The notes: a model not told the origin generated them from the sequence alone. Positions 1 to 12,814 are shown, counted from the first letter of the stretch. The stretch is DNA of 64,000 nucleotides from Monomorium pharaonis (GCF_013373865.1 NC_050470.1:20788667-20852666), one strand, 5' to 3'. Program-made: numbers and translations.

Positions 1-1342
1 TCAGAAAGATAAAACGTGCAGTTAAATAATATTTTTATAAATAAATATAAATAATCAGTTTTTACTGATTTTTATATATGTGAAATAACACATGAAATAA
101 CTTAATAAAAATATCTGTTTTTGCTCTGTTCTTTATAAAACTAAAATTATGTTATTATAAAATATTAATAAAAATAGTAACTTAGTGATGTTTTTTTAAT
201 TTCTACAAAAAATATTTATATCAAACAATAAATAAATTAATGTAATTTTAGTACATTAAATACAATTATTTATAAATAATTTTAGTATTATATGAGTAAG
301 TAAATATTTTAACTAATAAAATTTCAAATCTTAAAATTTTTTAAACTTTTAATTTTTGTACTAGTTTTTATAAAATTTGTATTATAAACACATAAAAATA
401 TTTTAATTTATGTCTATAAAATTATTAAATGTTTAGATTTTATGTATTAAATAACTAATATTTTAAAAGAATATTTATGAAATTATGTTATAATGTTTAA
501 TAACATTTAAAACACGTATGTAACTCATGTTTTTAAAATATTAAAACAGTATATTATTCAGTAATATTTTAAAAATATTTATCAACGTTATGTCATAACG
601 TTTAATAAAATTTAAAGAACATATTAATAAGTGCAGTTTTTAAAATATCTTAATAATATTAAGACAGCAATATTATTAAGTAATATTTAAAAAAATATTT
701 ATCAAACGTTATGTCATAACGTTTAAAAACATTTAAATAACATCTAATAAATGTTTTTAAAATATCTTAATAATATTAAGACAGCAATATTATTAAGTAA
801 CATTCTACAAATATTTATAAAACATTAGGTTATAATGTTAAGAAATTTCTCTAAAATTAACGTTTCAAAAATGTTGATCAATGTCTCTTGCTTACTGGGC
901 ATGGGTACGACTATGGCTTGGCTGAAACATGGTATAATCTTCTTCCTCTTACAAAATTAATCAGAATTTTTTATTTTTTAAATTTTTCTGAGAAACGTTC
1001 CAATATTATAAAAATCGGAACATTTATCAGAAATCTTGAAAATAAATTTTTAATTCCGTTTGAGATATCTACTTGAAGAAGTCCTAATAAATACTTTAAG
1101 AAGTTCTGAGGAATTCCAACAAGTAATTCTATATGAATACTTTAAAGTTCTGAGGAATTCTAACAAATAATTCTATGTGAATACTTTAAAGAAGTCCTGA
1201 GGAATTCGAATCATGGTGCATGTAACTTCCCACTTATTCTAAAAGTATTCTTAAAGTATTCTTCTATGAATTCCTCAGGAATTACTGTTTAGAAAGGAAG
1301 ACTACTTTATAAATTCTTTAAGAAGACACTGTGTTATCTGGG
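1..1342. repeat. Right part of a CCCAGATA-type MITE
   Basis: This AT-rich segment ends in GTGTTATCTGGG at 1331-1342. That is the inverted form of the CCCAGATAGCAC terminus seen complete at 11072-12812. About 470-850 holds a degenerate tandem unit of roughly 110-120 bp (recurring ATATTTAT, GTTATGTCATAACG and AATATTATTAAG). Around 889-1065 is a core (TGGCTTGGCTGAAACATG, then CTTCTTCCTCTTACAAAATTA) also found at 12330-12560. The left end lies before the window. The 62-codon frame at 888-1076 is a chance reading of this core. No gene is seen. Confidence 0.6.
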
Positions 1343-1580
1343 ACTGGACATATGCAATGTGAAACTGTGGATATTTAATGGCCCTACATTGGATATATAA
1401 CGTCAACTAAAATTTTATTTTCATAACAGACGTCCATTGGAAGTTTCGTTTCTATGTGTTTTATTGTTCACACAACGTAACTAAATTAATTTTATAAGAT
1501 ATCAACATAATTATATACCTATATAATTTTAACTTAATTCATATGAGTTAAAAAAATATATAAACTTACTGTGTTATAAT

Positions 1581-1738
1581 GGCTGCGTTCAACAGAAAAA
1601 GCAGCTTTGCAATTGTTGTAAAATTCTTCAACACGACTGGTTTATACGTTTAGATCTAACAGAAACTAAGAGCAAGAACCAATCGTGTTGAAGAATTTTA
1701 CAACAGTTGTAAAGTTGCTTTTTCTGCTGAACGCAGCC
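1581..1738. mobile_element. 158-bp hairpin MITE (GGCTGCGTTC ends)
   Basis: The terminal inverted repeats are about 55 bp. The left one starts GGCTGCGTTCAACAGAAAAA and the right one is its reverse complement ending GAACGCAGCC. AAT flanks both sides (1578-1580 and 1739-1741), consistent with a 3-bp target duplication. It has no coding capacity. Superfamily not assigned; a 3-bp duplication would fit PIF/Harbinger or CACTA. Confidence 0.8.
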
Positions 1739-1741
1739 AAT

Positions 1742-3484
1742 GTCTTGATTTTATTACGGTATTGTATCCAATGAAAATTCCCGCTTTTGCCGTATTCACT
1801 CTATGTAACTATATATATTCTTCCTGAAATATCTTATCGTGCTATCTTTGTTTTGCTGTCATAAACCAGTTTGCGCTGACGCATGCAGATTTTAACTCAT
1901 ACAACGCATGAGACACGACATATGTTTCGATATAGTTATCAAAAAGCAGTGATACGTTAGAAACAGTGAGTCTACATTGATTAGATTGTTGGTTTTCAAA
2001 TCTCGTCCGATTAAAAATTGATGTAAATCATTGAAATTATAATTAACAGAAGGTTTCTCGTGACAATTTCATCATCAAGAGAAATATTTAAAAACTACGT
2101 GAGTATATCTATGAATTTCACGGATGATTTTAACGAGTTCATATTTTTTATGAAAAGTATCCGAAAAAACTTTTTTATATAAAAACATATATAAATATAT
2201 AAAAAATATGTCCATATATGTTTATACTAGTTTCTTTTTTTTTTATAAAATTTCTCTTTGATATAAAATAAATAATAGTTACTAAAAGACAGAAACTAAT
2301 TAAAAAGATAATTTTTGCAGTGGTTTTTGTTTACAAAAAGTTAAGTTTGAAGAAATGAGAAAATATTGCTCATATTAATCATATATATTTTTGATTTATA
2401 TAATATATATGCATAAAATATCTTATTCAAAATAGTGTTTCGCATTCACAAGATTTTATTGTAAATTCTGCTTTGCAAAAATCTTGGATTGGATATTGGC
2501 CAATACTTATCAGTGCGATATTGAGGATAGTACTATGAAATTTTGTATGCCTCTGAATCTGATAACAATTAGCAGAAGAAGTGAATCTTTTTTAATGCAA
2601 AGATTTGTATTTATTTGAATGCTTCTTATTGCGATTGAATGCGAAAATTCAAAAGATATTCAGAAGATATTTAATTGAATATCTTTTGAATATCTTCTAA
2701 ATTCTTCTGAATTCTGCTTTTGATAAAATGTTAATATTTTTTAAATTAAATATTTCTTTTCACTCCGACGTTTTATGCAGGGTATGATTATATATGGATA
2801 ATTTTTCTTATTTTTTATACCTAGCTTTTTGTAAAATAATTAATGCAAAAATGATGTTTTTAAATAGTTTTTGGCCTTTTCAGAGTATGATTATTATTTT
2901 TTTGTAAAAAAGATTTTACAAAAGCAAAGAAAATTATATTAATAATAATATAACATATATGGACGTATTTTATATATATTTATACATATTATCTATATTT
3001 ATATATGCATATCAAAATTTTTACCCAGGTATCTTAATATTTTTAAGAATTTTTTATAGTTTAAATTATTATGGTTTTTAAAAAAATAACTTAAAGATTT
3101 TATAAATTTCTTTGGGTAATTAAGTATGAGAATATTTATATATATTTCAGAATTCACGTATGTAAAGAATTCTAGAAAAGATATATTATAGCCTTTTTTC
3201 TGAAAAGAATTCTAATTCATATTTTAAAATTTAAGAAACTTTTCTAAAAAGTTATAAAATTAAACAGAAATTTAGGCACATTTTAAATTTATATGAAAAT
3301 TTTGAAAAAATATGTGAAATAATTCTAAGAAAAACTTTATCAAGGATCTCTCTCTCTCTCTCTCACTCTCTCTTTTTCTTTCTCATGAATAAATTATTTC
3401 GCTAATTATTTGGAATACCGCCTCAATAACATATACTTATTATTAAGGTCATGATCTTCAGTCATTTAAGTTTTAGTCGCAGTG
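1742..3484. other. AT-rich non-coding stretch
   Basis: No gene, RNA or complete mobile element is recognised here. It contains short AT palindromes and a (TC)n run near 3347-3375. The same sequence recurs at 5682-7437 in the second copy of the duplication. Confidence 0.6.
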
Positions 3485-3893
3485 CCTTAGTAGCAAAAAC
3501 ATTATCACAATATTGAGAAGTAATGTAAAAAAAATTCCCAATATTGGTCAATATTGTAAAGTGGACGCTTCATCTTATTTAGCCAATTTGTCTAAGTAGC
3601 AATATTGGTTCAATATTTGTTCAGCATTAGGCGATGTTGAACCAATCGATTTTTCATATTAATGCGTTCTAATTTGGAGCCAATATTTTATAACCAATAT
3701 TGGCGTTACATTAGGAAACATTGGAAAAACATTGGCCAATGCATTCCCAATATAACCAATATTTAGACAATATGCCGAAACGTCGGCGCAACGCTGTACC
3801 AGGACACGGCATGTATCCGGAAGCCCTTTCTATTGGAAGCAATATTTTAGCCAATATTACTCAATATACTGCCAATATATTTTGCTACTAGGG
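3485..3893. mobile_element. MITE with CCYTAGTAGCAAAA ends, rich in AATATTGG
   Basis: The left end reads CCTTAGTAGCAAAA and the right end is TTTTGCTACTAGGG, an inverted match. The interior is dense in both orientations of CCAATATT, giving many alternative small hairpins. There is no coding potential. Target duplication not resolved. Confidence 0.7.
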
Positions 3894-3975
3894 TAATTTG
3901 TCATATTAAATTTAATAACTTTTTAATAAACAATGGCCATATTAACTGAAACTTTTGAGGATTACTCAAAGTTAT

Positions 3976-4079
3976 CCCTTACGGAAAGAAACTACAGCCA
4001 ATAAGTTGTGTAGTATTACAGAACTCTCTTGTAGTTATCGACATAGAGAGGATCACAGTAAATCATAGTTATTACAAAG
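3976..4079. mobile_element. Truncated CCCTTACGGAAA MITE (gap-cut copy)
   Basis: It begins ATCCCTTACGGAAAGAAACT, identical to the start of the complete copy at 7934-8213, and runs into the N gap after about 104 bases. Confidence 0.75.
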
Positions 4080-4579
4080 NNNNNNNNNNNNNNNNNNNNN
4101 NNNNNNNNNNNNNNNNNNNNNNNNNNNNNNNNNNNNNNNNNNNNNNNNNNNNNNNNNNNNNNNNNNNNNNNNNNNNNNNNNNNNNNNNNNNNNNNNNNNN
4201 NNNNNNNNNNNNNNNNNNNNNNNNNNNNNNNNNNNNNNNNNNNNNNNNNNNNNNNNNNNNNNNNNNNNNNNNNNNNNNNNNNNNNNNNNNNNNNNNNNNN
4301 NNNNNNNNNNNNNNNNNNNNNNNNNNNNNNNNNNNNNNNNNNNNNNNNNNNNNNNNNNNNNNNNNNNNNNNNNNNNNNNNNNNNNNNNNNNNNNNNNNNN
4401 NNNNNNNNNNNNNNNNNNNNNNNNNNNNNNNNNNNNNNNNNNNNNNNNNNNNNNNNNNNNNNNNNNNNNNNNNNNNNNNNNNNNNNNNNNNNNNNNNNNN
4501 NNNNNNNNNNNNNNNNNNNNNNNNNNNNNNNNNNNNNNNNNNNNNNNNNNNNNNNNNNNNNNNNNNNNNNNNNNNNNNN
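4080..4579. other. Assembly gap (500 N)
   Basis: Exactly 500 undetermined bases. The round size suggests a scaffold gap of unknown true length. Confidence 0.99.
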
Positions 4580-5520
4580 AAATATCTTAATAATATTAAG
4601 ACAGCAATATTATTAAGTAATATTTAAAAAAATATTTATCAAACGTTATGTCATAACGTTTAAAAACATTTAAATAACATCTAATAAATGTTTTTAAAAT
4701 ATCTTAATAATATTAAGACAGCAATATTATTAAGTAACATTCTACAAATATTTATAAAACATTAGGTTATAATGTTAAGAAATTTCTCTAAAATTAACGT
4801 TTCAAAAATGTTGATCAATGTCTCTTGCTTACTGGGCATGGGTACGACTATGGCTTGGCTGAAACATGGTATAATCTTCTTCCTCTTACAAAATTAATCA
4901 GAATTTTTTATTTTTTAAATTTTTCTGAGAAACGTTCCAATATTATAAAAATCGGAACATTTATCAGAAATCTTGAAAATAAATTTTTTAATTCCGTTTG
5001 AGATATCTACTTGAAGAAGTCCTAATAAATACTTTAAGAAGTTCTGAGGAATTCCAACAAGTAATTCTATATGAATACTTTAAAGTTCTGAGGAATTCTA
5101 ACAAATAATTCTATGTGAATACTTTAAGAAGTCCTGAGGAATTCGAATCATGGTGCATGTAACTTCCCACTTATTCTAAAAGTTATTCTTAAAGTATTCT
5201 TCTATGAATTCCTCAGGAATTACTGTTTAGAAAGGAAGACTACTTTATAAATTCTTTAAGAAGACACTGTGTTATCTGGGACTGGACATATGCAATGTGA
5301 AACTGTGGATATTTAATGGCCCTACATTGGATATATAACGTCAACTAAAAATTTTATTTTCATAACAGACGTCCATTGGAAGTTTCGTTTCTATGTGTTT
5401 TATTGTTCACACAACGTAACTAAATTAATTTTATAAGATATCAACATAATTTATATACCTATATAATTTTAACTTAATTCATATGAGTTAAAAAAATATA
5501 TAAACTTACTGTGTTATAAT

Positions 5521-5678
5521 GGCTGCGTTCAACAGAAAAAGCAGCTTTGCAATTGTTGTAAAATTCTTCAACACGACTGGTTTATACGTTTAGATCTAAC
5601 AGAAACTAAGAGCAAGAACCAATCGTGTTGAAGAATTTTACAACAGTTGTAAAGTTGCTTTTTCTGCTGAACGCAGCC
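5521..5678. mobile_element. Second copy of the 158-bp GGCTGCGTTC MITE
   Basis: Identical in structure to 1581-1738, with the same AAT flanks. It is present because the surrounding segment is duplicated, not through an independent insertion. Confidence 0.8.
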
Positions 5679-5681
5679 AAT

Positions 5682-7437
5682 GTCTTGATTTTATTACGGT
5701 ATTGTATCCAATGAAAATTCCCGCTTTTGCCGTATTCACTCTATGTAACTATATATATTCTTCCTGAAATATCTTATCGTGCTATCTTTGTTTTGCTGTC
5801 ATAAACCAGTTTGCGCTGACGCATGCAGATTTTAACTCATACAACGCATGAGACACGACATATGTTTCGATATAGTTATCAAAAAGCAGTGATACGTTAG
5901 AAAACAGTGAGTCTACATTGATTAGATTGTTGGTTTTCAAATCTCGTCCGATTAAAAATTGATGTAAATCATTGAAATTATAATTAACAGAAGGTTTCTC
6001 GTGACAATTTCATCATCAAGAGAAATATTTAAAAACTACGTGAGTATATCTATGAATTTCACGGATGATTTTAACGAGTTCATATTTTTTATGAAAAGTA
6101 TCCGAAAAAACTTTTTTATATAAAAACATATATAAATATATAAAAAATATGTCCATATATGTTTATACTAGTTTCTTTTTTTTTTATAAAATTTCTCTTT
6201 GATATAAAATAAATAATAGTTACTAAAAAGACAGAAACTAATTAAAAAGATAATTTTTGCAGTGGTTTTTGTTTACAAAAAGTTAAGTTTGAAGAAATGA
6301 GAAAATATTGCTCATATTAATCATATATATTTTTGATTTATATAATATATATGCATAAAATATCTTATTCAAAAATAGTGTTTCGCATTCACAAGATTTT
6401 ATTGTAAATTCTGCTTTGCAAAAATCTTGGATTGGATATTGGCCAATACTTATCAGTGCGATATTGAGGATAGTACTATGAAATTTTGTATGCCTCTGAA
6501 TCTGATAACAATTAGCAGAAGAAGTGAATCTTTTTTAATGCAAAGATTTGTATTTATTTGAATGCTTCTTATTGCGATTGAATGCGAAAAATTCAAAAGA
6601 TATTCAGAAGATATTTAATTGAATATCTTTTGAATATCTTCTAAATTCTTCTGAATTCTGCTTTTTGATAAAATGTTAATATTTTTAAATTAAATATTTC
6701 TTTTCACTCCGACGTTTTATGCAGGGTATGATTATATATGGATAATTTTTCTTATTTTTTTATACCTAGCTTTTTGTAAAATAATTAATGCAAAAATGAT
6801 GTTTTTAAATAGTTTTTGCCTTTTCAGTATGATTATTATTTTTTTGTAAAAAAGATTTTACAAAAGCAAAGAAAATTATATTAATAATAATATAAACATA
6901 TATGGACGTATTTTATATATATTTATACATATTTATCTATATTTATATATGCATATCAAAAATTTTTACCCAGGTATTCTTATATTTTTAAGAATTTTTT
7001 ATAGTTTAAATTTATTATGGTTTTTAAAAAAATAACTTAAAGATTTTATAAAATTTCTTTGGTAATTAAGTATGAGAAATATTTATATATATTTCAGAAT
7101 TCACGTATGTAAAGAATTCTAGAAAAGATATATTATAGCCTTTTTTCTGAAAAGAATTCTAATTCATATTTTTAAAATTTAAGAAACTTTTCTAAAAAGT
7201 TATAAAATTAAACAGAAATTTAGGCACATTTTAAAATTTATATTAAAATTTTGAAAAAATATGTGAATAATTCTAAGAAAAAACTTTATCAAGGATCTCT
7301 CTCTCTCTCACTCTCACTCTCTCTTTTTCTTTCTCAATGAATAAATTATTTCGCTAATTATTTGGAATACCGCCTCAATAACATATACTTATTATTAAGG
7401 TCATGATCTTCAGTCATTTAAGTTTTAGTCGGCAGTG
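5682..7437. other. AT-rich non-coding stretch, second copy
   Basis: Collinear with 1742-3484. No gene, RNA or complete mobile element is recognised. Homopolymer runs differ in length from the first copy at many places. Confidence 0.6.
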
Positions 7438-7851
7438 CCTTAGTAGCAAAAAACATTATCACAATATTGAGAAGTAATGTAAAAAAAATATTCCCAATAT
7501 TGGTCCAATATTGTAAAGTGGACGCTTCATCTTATTTAGCCAATTTGTCTAAGTAGCAATATTGGTTCAATATTTGTTCAGCATTAGGCGAATGTTGAAC
7601 CAATCGATTTTTCATATTAATTGCGTTCTAATTTGGAGCCAATATTTTATAACCAATATTGGCGTTACATTAGGAAACATTGGAAAAACATTGGCCAATG
7701 CATTCCCAATATAACCAATATTTAGACAATATGCCGAAACGTCGGCGCAACGCTGTACCAGGACACGGCATGTATCCGGAAGCCCTTTCTATTGGAAGCA
7801 ATATTTAGCCAATATTACTCAATATACTGCCAATATATTTTGCTACTAGGG
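7438..7851. mobile_element. Second copy of the CCYTAGTAGCAAAA MITE
   Basis: Same ends and AATATTGG-rich interior as 3485-3893, with small homopolymer differences. Confidence 0.7.
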
Positions 7852-7933
7852 TAATTTGTCATATTAAATTTAATAACTTTTTAATAAACAATGGCCATAT
7901 TAACTGAAACTTTTGAGGATTACTCAAAGTTAT

Positions 7934-8213
7934 CCCTTACGGAAAGAAACTACAGCCAATAAGTTGTGTAGTTATTACAGAACTCTCTGTAGTTATCACA
8001 GAGAGGATCACAGTAATCTATAGTTATTACACGCTGTTGTTACTACAGTGCATGAGATCCCTGTAATATGGAATACATGTCTGAGCGTGTAGTACAAAAA
8101 TACTACAGATATTACAATACTTCAGCCTGTAATTTCGTGTAATTTCGTGTAATATTTTTATGTAGTACTTTAGTACTTGTAATATAATTTTCTGTAGTTT
8201 CTTTCCGTAAGGG
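7934..8213. mobile_element. 280-bp MITE with CCCTTACGGAAA ends
   Basis: The left end is CCCTTACGGAAAGAAACTAC and the right end is its inverted repeat ending TTTCCGTAAGGG. AT flanks both sides (7932-7933 and 8214-8215). The interior repeats short TGTAATATT/TACTACA words. The same terminal 12-mer ends the unrelated-looking element at 62119-63198. The minus frame of 73 codons across this MITE is not considered a gene. Confidence 0.8.
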
Positions 8214-8215
8214 AT

Positions 8216-8486
8216 GACCTTGATAACATTCATCAAGATGAAACTCATAAAAAATATTTATTAATTTCAATAAGAATTAATATTTTCAAACATATATTAT
8301 ATAAGTTTAGCTCACAAATTATACAAGACCGCTGATTAATTTATAAAAAATGATTGTATCTAATCAGTAGTCTTCTGTAGGATAAGAGCGCGCCACAATA
8401 TGGAACAGCACATAATATCTCAAGAGATAAACATTAATATTTATCGATAAATTATATAAATTACTTCTCTGTAAAATAAATTTAAG
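8216..8486. other. AT-rich spacer
   Basis: No gene or complete repeat is seen in these roughly 270 bases. Confidence 0.5.
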
Positions 8487-8487
8487 T

Positions 8488-8895
8488 CCCCAGTGAACAC
8501 ATTTTATAGCGGCAATATAACATGGAAGTTACATGCAATTTAACATTGTTATTCTTGTGATATGTAGGTGCTATATGACATGGAAATAACCTGTTACGTA
8601 ATATTTGTTATACGCAAGTGATATAGCTGTTATACATCGTTTTGGCGTTACAGTTATTCAACAAAAATTGTATAAGTGTCTCCGAAATCATTATGAAATG
8701 CCAATGTAATCGTTTTACAATCAGATGTAATCATGAAATCATGTGGAATCATCAGAAATCATAACGAAATCATATGTAATCAGCAAAAATTATTTTAAAT
8801 TTCCCTGTAATCACTGGAAATCATGTGTAATCACTATGAAATTAGTGATGAAATTATGCATAATCATTATGAAATCTAAAGAAATCCTATAATAG
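8488..8895. repeat. CCCAGTGAACAC left end plus GAAATCAT/TGTAATC array
   Basis: It begins CCCCAGTGAACACATTTTAT, resembling the left terminus of the element at 34397. From about 8690 to 8890 a degenerate array repeats GAAATCAT and TGTAATC at roughly 12-18 base spacing. A similar array is at about 14270-14355. No right terminus was found, so this is a partial element or a diverged family. Confidence 0.5.
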
Positions 8896-9105
8896 CAAGC
8901 GCCTCAAAGTTTAAGGGGGAGTGGGCGCTTCGCGACTGGTTGGTGTTGTGTTTTTGTTATGATTCTGCGTGTCGCGTGTCTTGTTCGAGGTCTGATCGCC
9001 GGAGGTGAGAATCTGCAACACGAAGTTGTTTGGACTCGGCTTTCCGGTCGTTTAGATTCGGTTTTCGATTTAATCTAATAGAATTCAAGACATAAAAAAG
9101 TAATA

Positions 9106-9266
9106 CTCGGTCTACAATGTCATGTCAGCAAGAGTAATGGAGTAGGAGTAAAAAGTAAGAAATATGAAATAAAATTTGCCAATTTTGTTTACTCCCGGTT
9201 TTTAATTGATTAATTGTTACTCTTATTCCTTACTCCATTATTCCTGCTGACATTGTAGAGACCGAG
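9106..9266. mobile_element. 161-bp hairpin MITE (CTCGGTCTACAATGT ends)
   Basis: The left arm CTCGGTCTACAATGTCA plus AATGGAGTAGGAGTAA is mirrored by TTACTCCATTATTCC and ACATTGTAGAGACCGAG on the right, so the whole unit folds into one hairpin. No coding capacity. Target duplication uncertain. Confidence 0.7.
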
Positions 9267-9571
9267 CATAAGTTTACAGTTATAAGACGCTCAATCTTAA
9301 GGTGCGAATTCATGCAGCGAGAAATCGCTGGCGACTTGGTAAAAGTGGGGGAAAAGTGACGCCAGCGACAAGTATCCGTCGCTTTTCTCCCGGTACATAT
9401 TCATGTGACGACAAATCGCTAGCAACTTCAATATCAGTTTAAAGTTAATAATTGCAAAGAAATAATTATTGTTTGTAATAAAAATTAAAGAGTAGTCAAT
9501 GAAGGTGACAATACGTACAAACGGGGTGTATACCGCTCAGTGTGCAAATAATTTGAAAATAGCTATAACAA

Positions 9572-9943
9572 CCCAGATAGCACAAAATATTTATAAAATA
9601 TTTATAAAATATTTATATGAAGAAAAAATATTTATGATAAATATTTTGTACATATTTTTATGTCCAAATTAGTCAGGTATAAAAAAAATTATGATAAACA
9701 TTTATGAAAATATTTAAAATAATATTTATACATTATCAAAGAATATAAAATATTTCAAGTTCATATACCATAAATATTTTTCAGTAACACATTTTAAAAT
9801 ATATTCTATATAATGTTGATAATAATTTTTGTATTATTTCTAAATGGTTTATGAAAAATAATTATATAATCTTTAAAAAATTTTTTGAAAATAAATTTAT
9901 AAAATATTAATAAATATTTATGATAATGTTTTGTGCTATCTGT

Positions 9944-9945
<2 letters not shown>
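9572..9945. mobile_element. CCCAGATAGCAC-type MITE nested in the Harbinger-like element
   Basis: The left end is CCCAGATAGCACAAAATATT and the right end is GTTTTGTGCTATCTGTGG. The interior is built of ATATTTATAAA repeats. Its right edge runs straight into the GA tract, so the exact 3' boundary is blurred. Confidence 0.65.
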
Positions 9946-10574
<629 letters not shown>

Positions 10575-10867
10575 GAAAAGCCGTCAAGAAGCGACGGATA
10601 GCGATTGTAACTGCTGTAATGTTGGAGTTGCAAAGAACGCAAAAGAAGCGAGATTACAAAAAGAAGCAGTGTTCGCGATTATTCATATTGCTCCTTCTTC
10701 TCCTTTTCTCTGTGGATATCCGAATATTGCTCCTTGAAGCGCGATGTGGCGACTTGTCGATGCTGTTTAGACAAGACGAACTTCCGACGACTTGTCGCTA
10801 CTACACAATGTCTACGTAGAGGAGGAAAGTCGCCAGCAATTTCTCGCTGCATGAATTTGCACCTTTA

Positions 10868-11071
10868 GGGACAATCGAGGTGCGTTCAGGGAGCTCGTTA
10901 TCAACGCTATCGCGTCATTCTATCTTTGTCTCTTTTTCCATGTACATACATACATCAAGGATAGAATAATGTGGTAGCGCTAAATCGCGCTAATAGTGTG
11001 CTTCCTAAACGTATCATTAATCTGAGATCGTTATTCTTCTAAAAATATTTAAGAAGTGTAATTTATATATA
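10868..11071. other. Spacer between two elements
   Basis: Unremarkable sequence between the Harbinger-like element and the CCCAGATAGCAC element. No gene is seen. Confidence 0.5.
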
Positions 11072-11933
11072 CCCAGATAGCACAGGACGTCCTCAGGATC
11101 ATCCTGAATATGTCCCGGGATGTCCTGGGATCTTGTCAGGATATAATAGTTGTATTATTGTAAATATTTTATGTATAAATTTGACTTTTAAAGTAAGTTT
11201 AGAATGTTAAATTCTGTAATAGTATTAATATAAATTGAAATTTTACTCATGTCTTGAGGACATCCTTGGGATGTCCTGAGTATATATGTATTCTAGCTGA
11301 AAACGTTATTCTTAAAATATTGTATAAAGAGTTTCATTAGCTACAAAATGTCTGAAAATAAACTAAATATAATGACTGTATAAATACCAGACATTTTAGA
11401 TAGCCCAGAATGTTCTAAGAATATGATATTCTGAAAGTCCTCAGAACATCCTAAGACAGTCCTCAGGACATTCTAAAACAATCCTCAGGACATCCCAAGA
11501 CAGTCCTTAGGACGTCCTAAGAGAGTCCTCAGGACATCCTACGAAAGTCCTCAGGATATCTTAAAATAGTATTCAGGGACATCTTGAACGTATAGTAATT
11601 TTTGAAAAAGACGGGTAAATTAATATAGCAAGTGAGAAATCTTTGAATATCGTACGTATTTCTAGAATGTATTGCAAAATCAAATGTGTAAAAATGTTGA
11701 CTTCAAAGTCAGATTGAATGTCTACATTTATTGAAACAATATGGCATATTAGCAATACTAAAAAATTATAAAAGATGACATTAAATAATTTTTTTATTTT
11801 ATTTTATACAAACAGCGCAAAACAGTTTTTTAAATAAGTTATTCCACATGCTATTTCGCGCGCATATGTAAAAATGATTTCAAAAAACTGTAAAACTTTA
11901 TATTTATTTATAAAAATATAAGTTAACTATATA

Positions 11934-12139
11934 CACTGGAACCCCGCGTTAGCGGACTGTTCGGGGCTTTGGTCCGCTAACGCGGGGTTATCTCCTATTG
12001 CTTGGTTTCACTCCCACTCCGTGAAATGCGCGACTGCATTGCTCATTGCTATCCCCACACACGCTACTCATGTGGGCCGAGTGCATATGGAGGGGATAGT
12101 TTCCGCTAACGCGGAGTACGCTAACGCGGGGTTCCAGTG
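11934..12139. mobile_element. 206-bp Tigger/mariner-type MITE (CACTGGAACCCC ends)
   Basis: The ends CACTGGAACCCCGCGTTAGC and the inverted CGCTAACGCGGGGTTCCAGTG are flanked by TA on both sides, the target of Tc1/mariner/pogo transposases. It is GC-rich against its AT-rich surroundings and contains a second internal copy of the GCTAACGCGGGGTT repeat. A split copy of the same family spans 24769-30551. Confidence 0.8.
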
Positions 12140-12240
12140 TATGTTTCATCCTTCTGACAACATCTACTGTAATGATCTATAACAAATATGTATAAACAAG
12201 AAATACTCATGGATCATCACGAAGCGTTAGGAAGCGTATG

Positions 12241-12304
12241 GTCTTCGAAGTCAAGCATCGTCGGCGATGGTTGATACTTGGATGGGTGACCGTTTTCTCG
12301 GGTA
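12241..12304 (+). pseudogene. 5S rRNA-derived segment
   Basis: The motifs GAAGTCAAGCATCG, GATGGTTGATACTTGG and GGATGGGTGACCG follow the 3' half of eukaryotic 5S rRNA in order, covering the internal control region (A box, intermediate element, C box). The 5' half (about 12200-12240) is much less similar and the 3' end is lost after TCTCGGGTACAG. It sits inside the CCCAGATAGCAC element, as in 5S-derived SINEs (SINE3). It is not a functional 5S gene. Alternative: a chance remnant of a SINE captured by the element. Confidence 0.65.
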
Positions 12305-12814
12305 CAGAAATTAAACATGCTTTAACAGGTACAACTGTCGCTGAAACATGTATAGTCTCTTCTTCCTCTTACAAAATTATCGTAGAGATAATTTGAACTT
12401 TTAATTTTTTGTTAGTTTTTTTTCAATTCTCAAAAACTGTTAAAAATACTTAGAAATATTTAAAAAATTTTCTAAATTAATCGGAATTTTTTATTTTTTA
12501 AATTTTTCTGAGAAACGTTTCAATTCTTATAAAAAATCGATACATTTATCAAAAATCCTAAAAAAAAAAATCTAAAAAATCTGACAAAAAGTGGTCATTG
12601 TTTGCTGTTCCTGAGGATGTCCTGAGGAAATCCTATGGTATCCTCAGAACATCCGATGGACTGTCCTCAGGATGTCCTGAGGACTAAAAAGTGGCGCTCG
12701 TTTGCTATTCCTCAGGATGTCCTGAGGACGTTCCGGGATAAAATCAGGACGTCCTCAGGATATCCACGAAGTCCGTCCTGGATGTCCTGAGGACGTCCGT
12801 GTGCTATCTGGGTA

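Larger units (their letters stand above)
643..4079 (+). repeat. Copy 1 of a 3.45-kb direct duplication, cut by the gap
   Basis: It matches 4580-8035 nearly base for base, including all internal MITEs. The differences seen are mostly one-base changes in homopolymer runs. The copy stops exactly at the N run. It could be a true recent tandem duplication, or two haplotype or unmerged copies placed side by side in the assembly. The assembly explanation is favoured because the duplication abuts a fixed-size gap. Confidence 0.9.
4580..8035 (+). repeat. Copy 2 of the direct duplication
   Basis: It starts immediately after the N run at sequence equal to position 643 and remains collinear with copy 1 to about 8035. 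It includes the CCCAGATA-type end (to 5280), the GGCTGCGTTC MITE (5521-5678) and the CCYTAGTAGCAAAA MITE (7438-7851). It continues into sequence that copy 1 lacks because of the gap. Confidence 0.9.
11072..12812. mobile_element. Complete CCCAGATAGCAC element, 1.74 kb
   Basis: The left end is CCCAGATAGCACAGGACGTC and the right end is the inverted GACGTCCGTGTGCTATCTGGG. TA flanks both sides (11070-11071 and 12813-12814). Both subterminal regions are built from repeated GTCCTCAGGAC/ATCCTGAGG words. The interior carries a nested Tigger-type MITE and a 5S rRNA-like segment followed by the core also found at 889-1065. No transposase frame is present, so it must be mobilised in trans. Confidence 0.8.
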
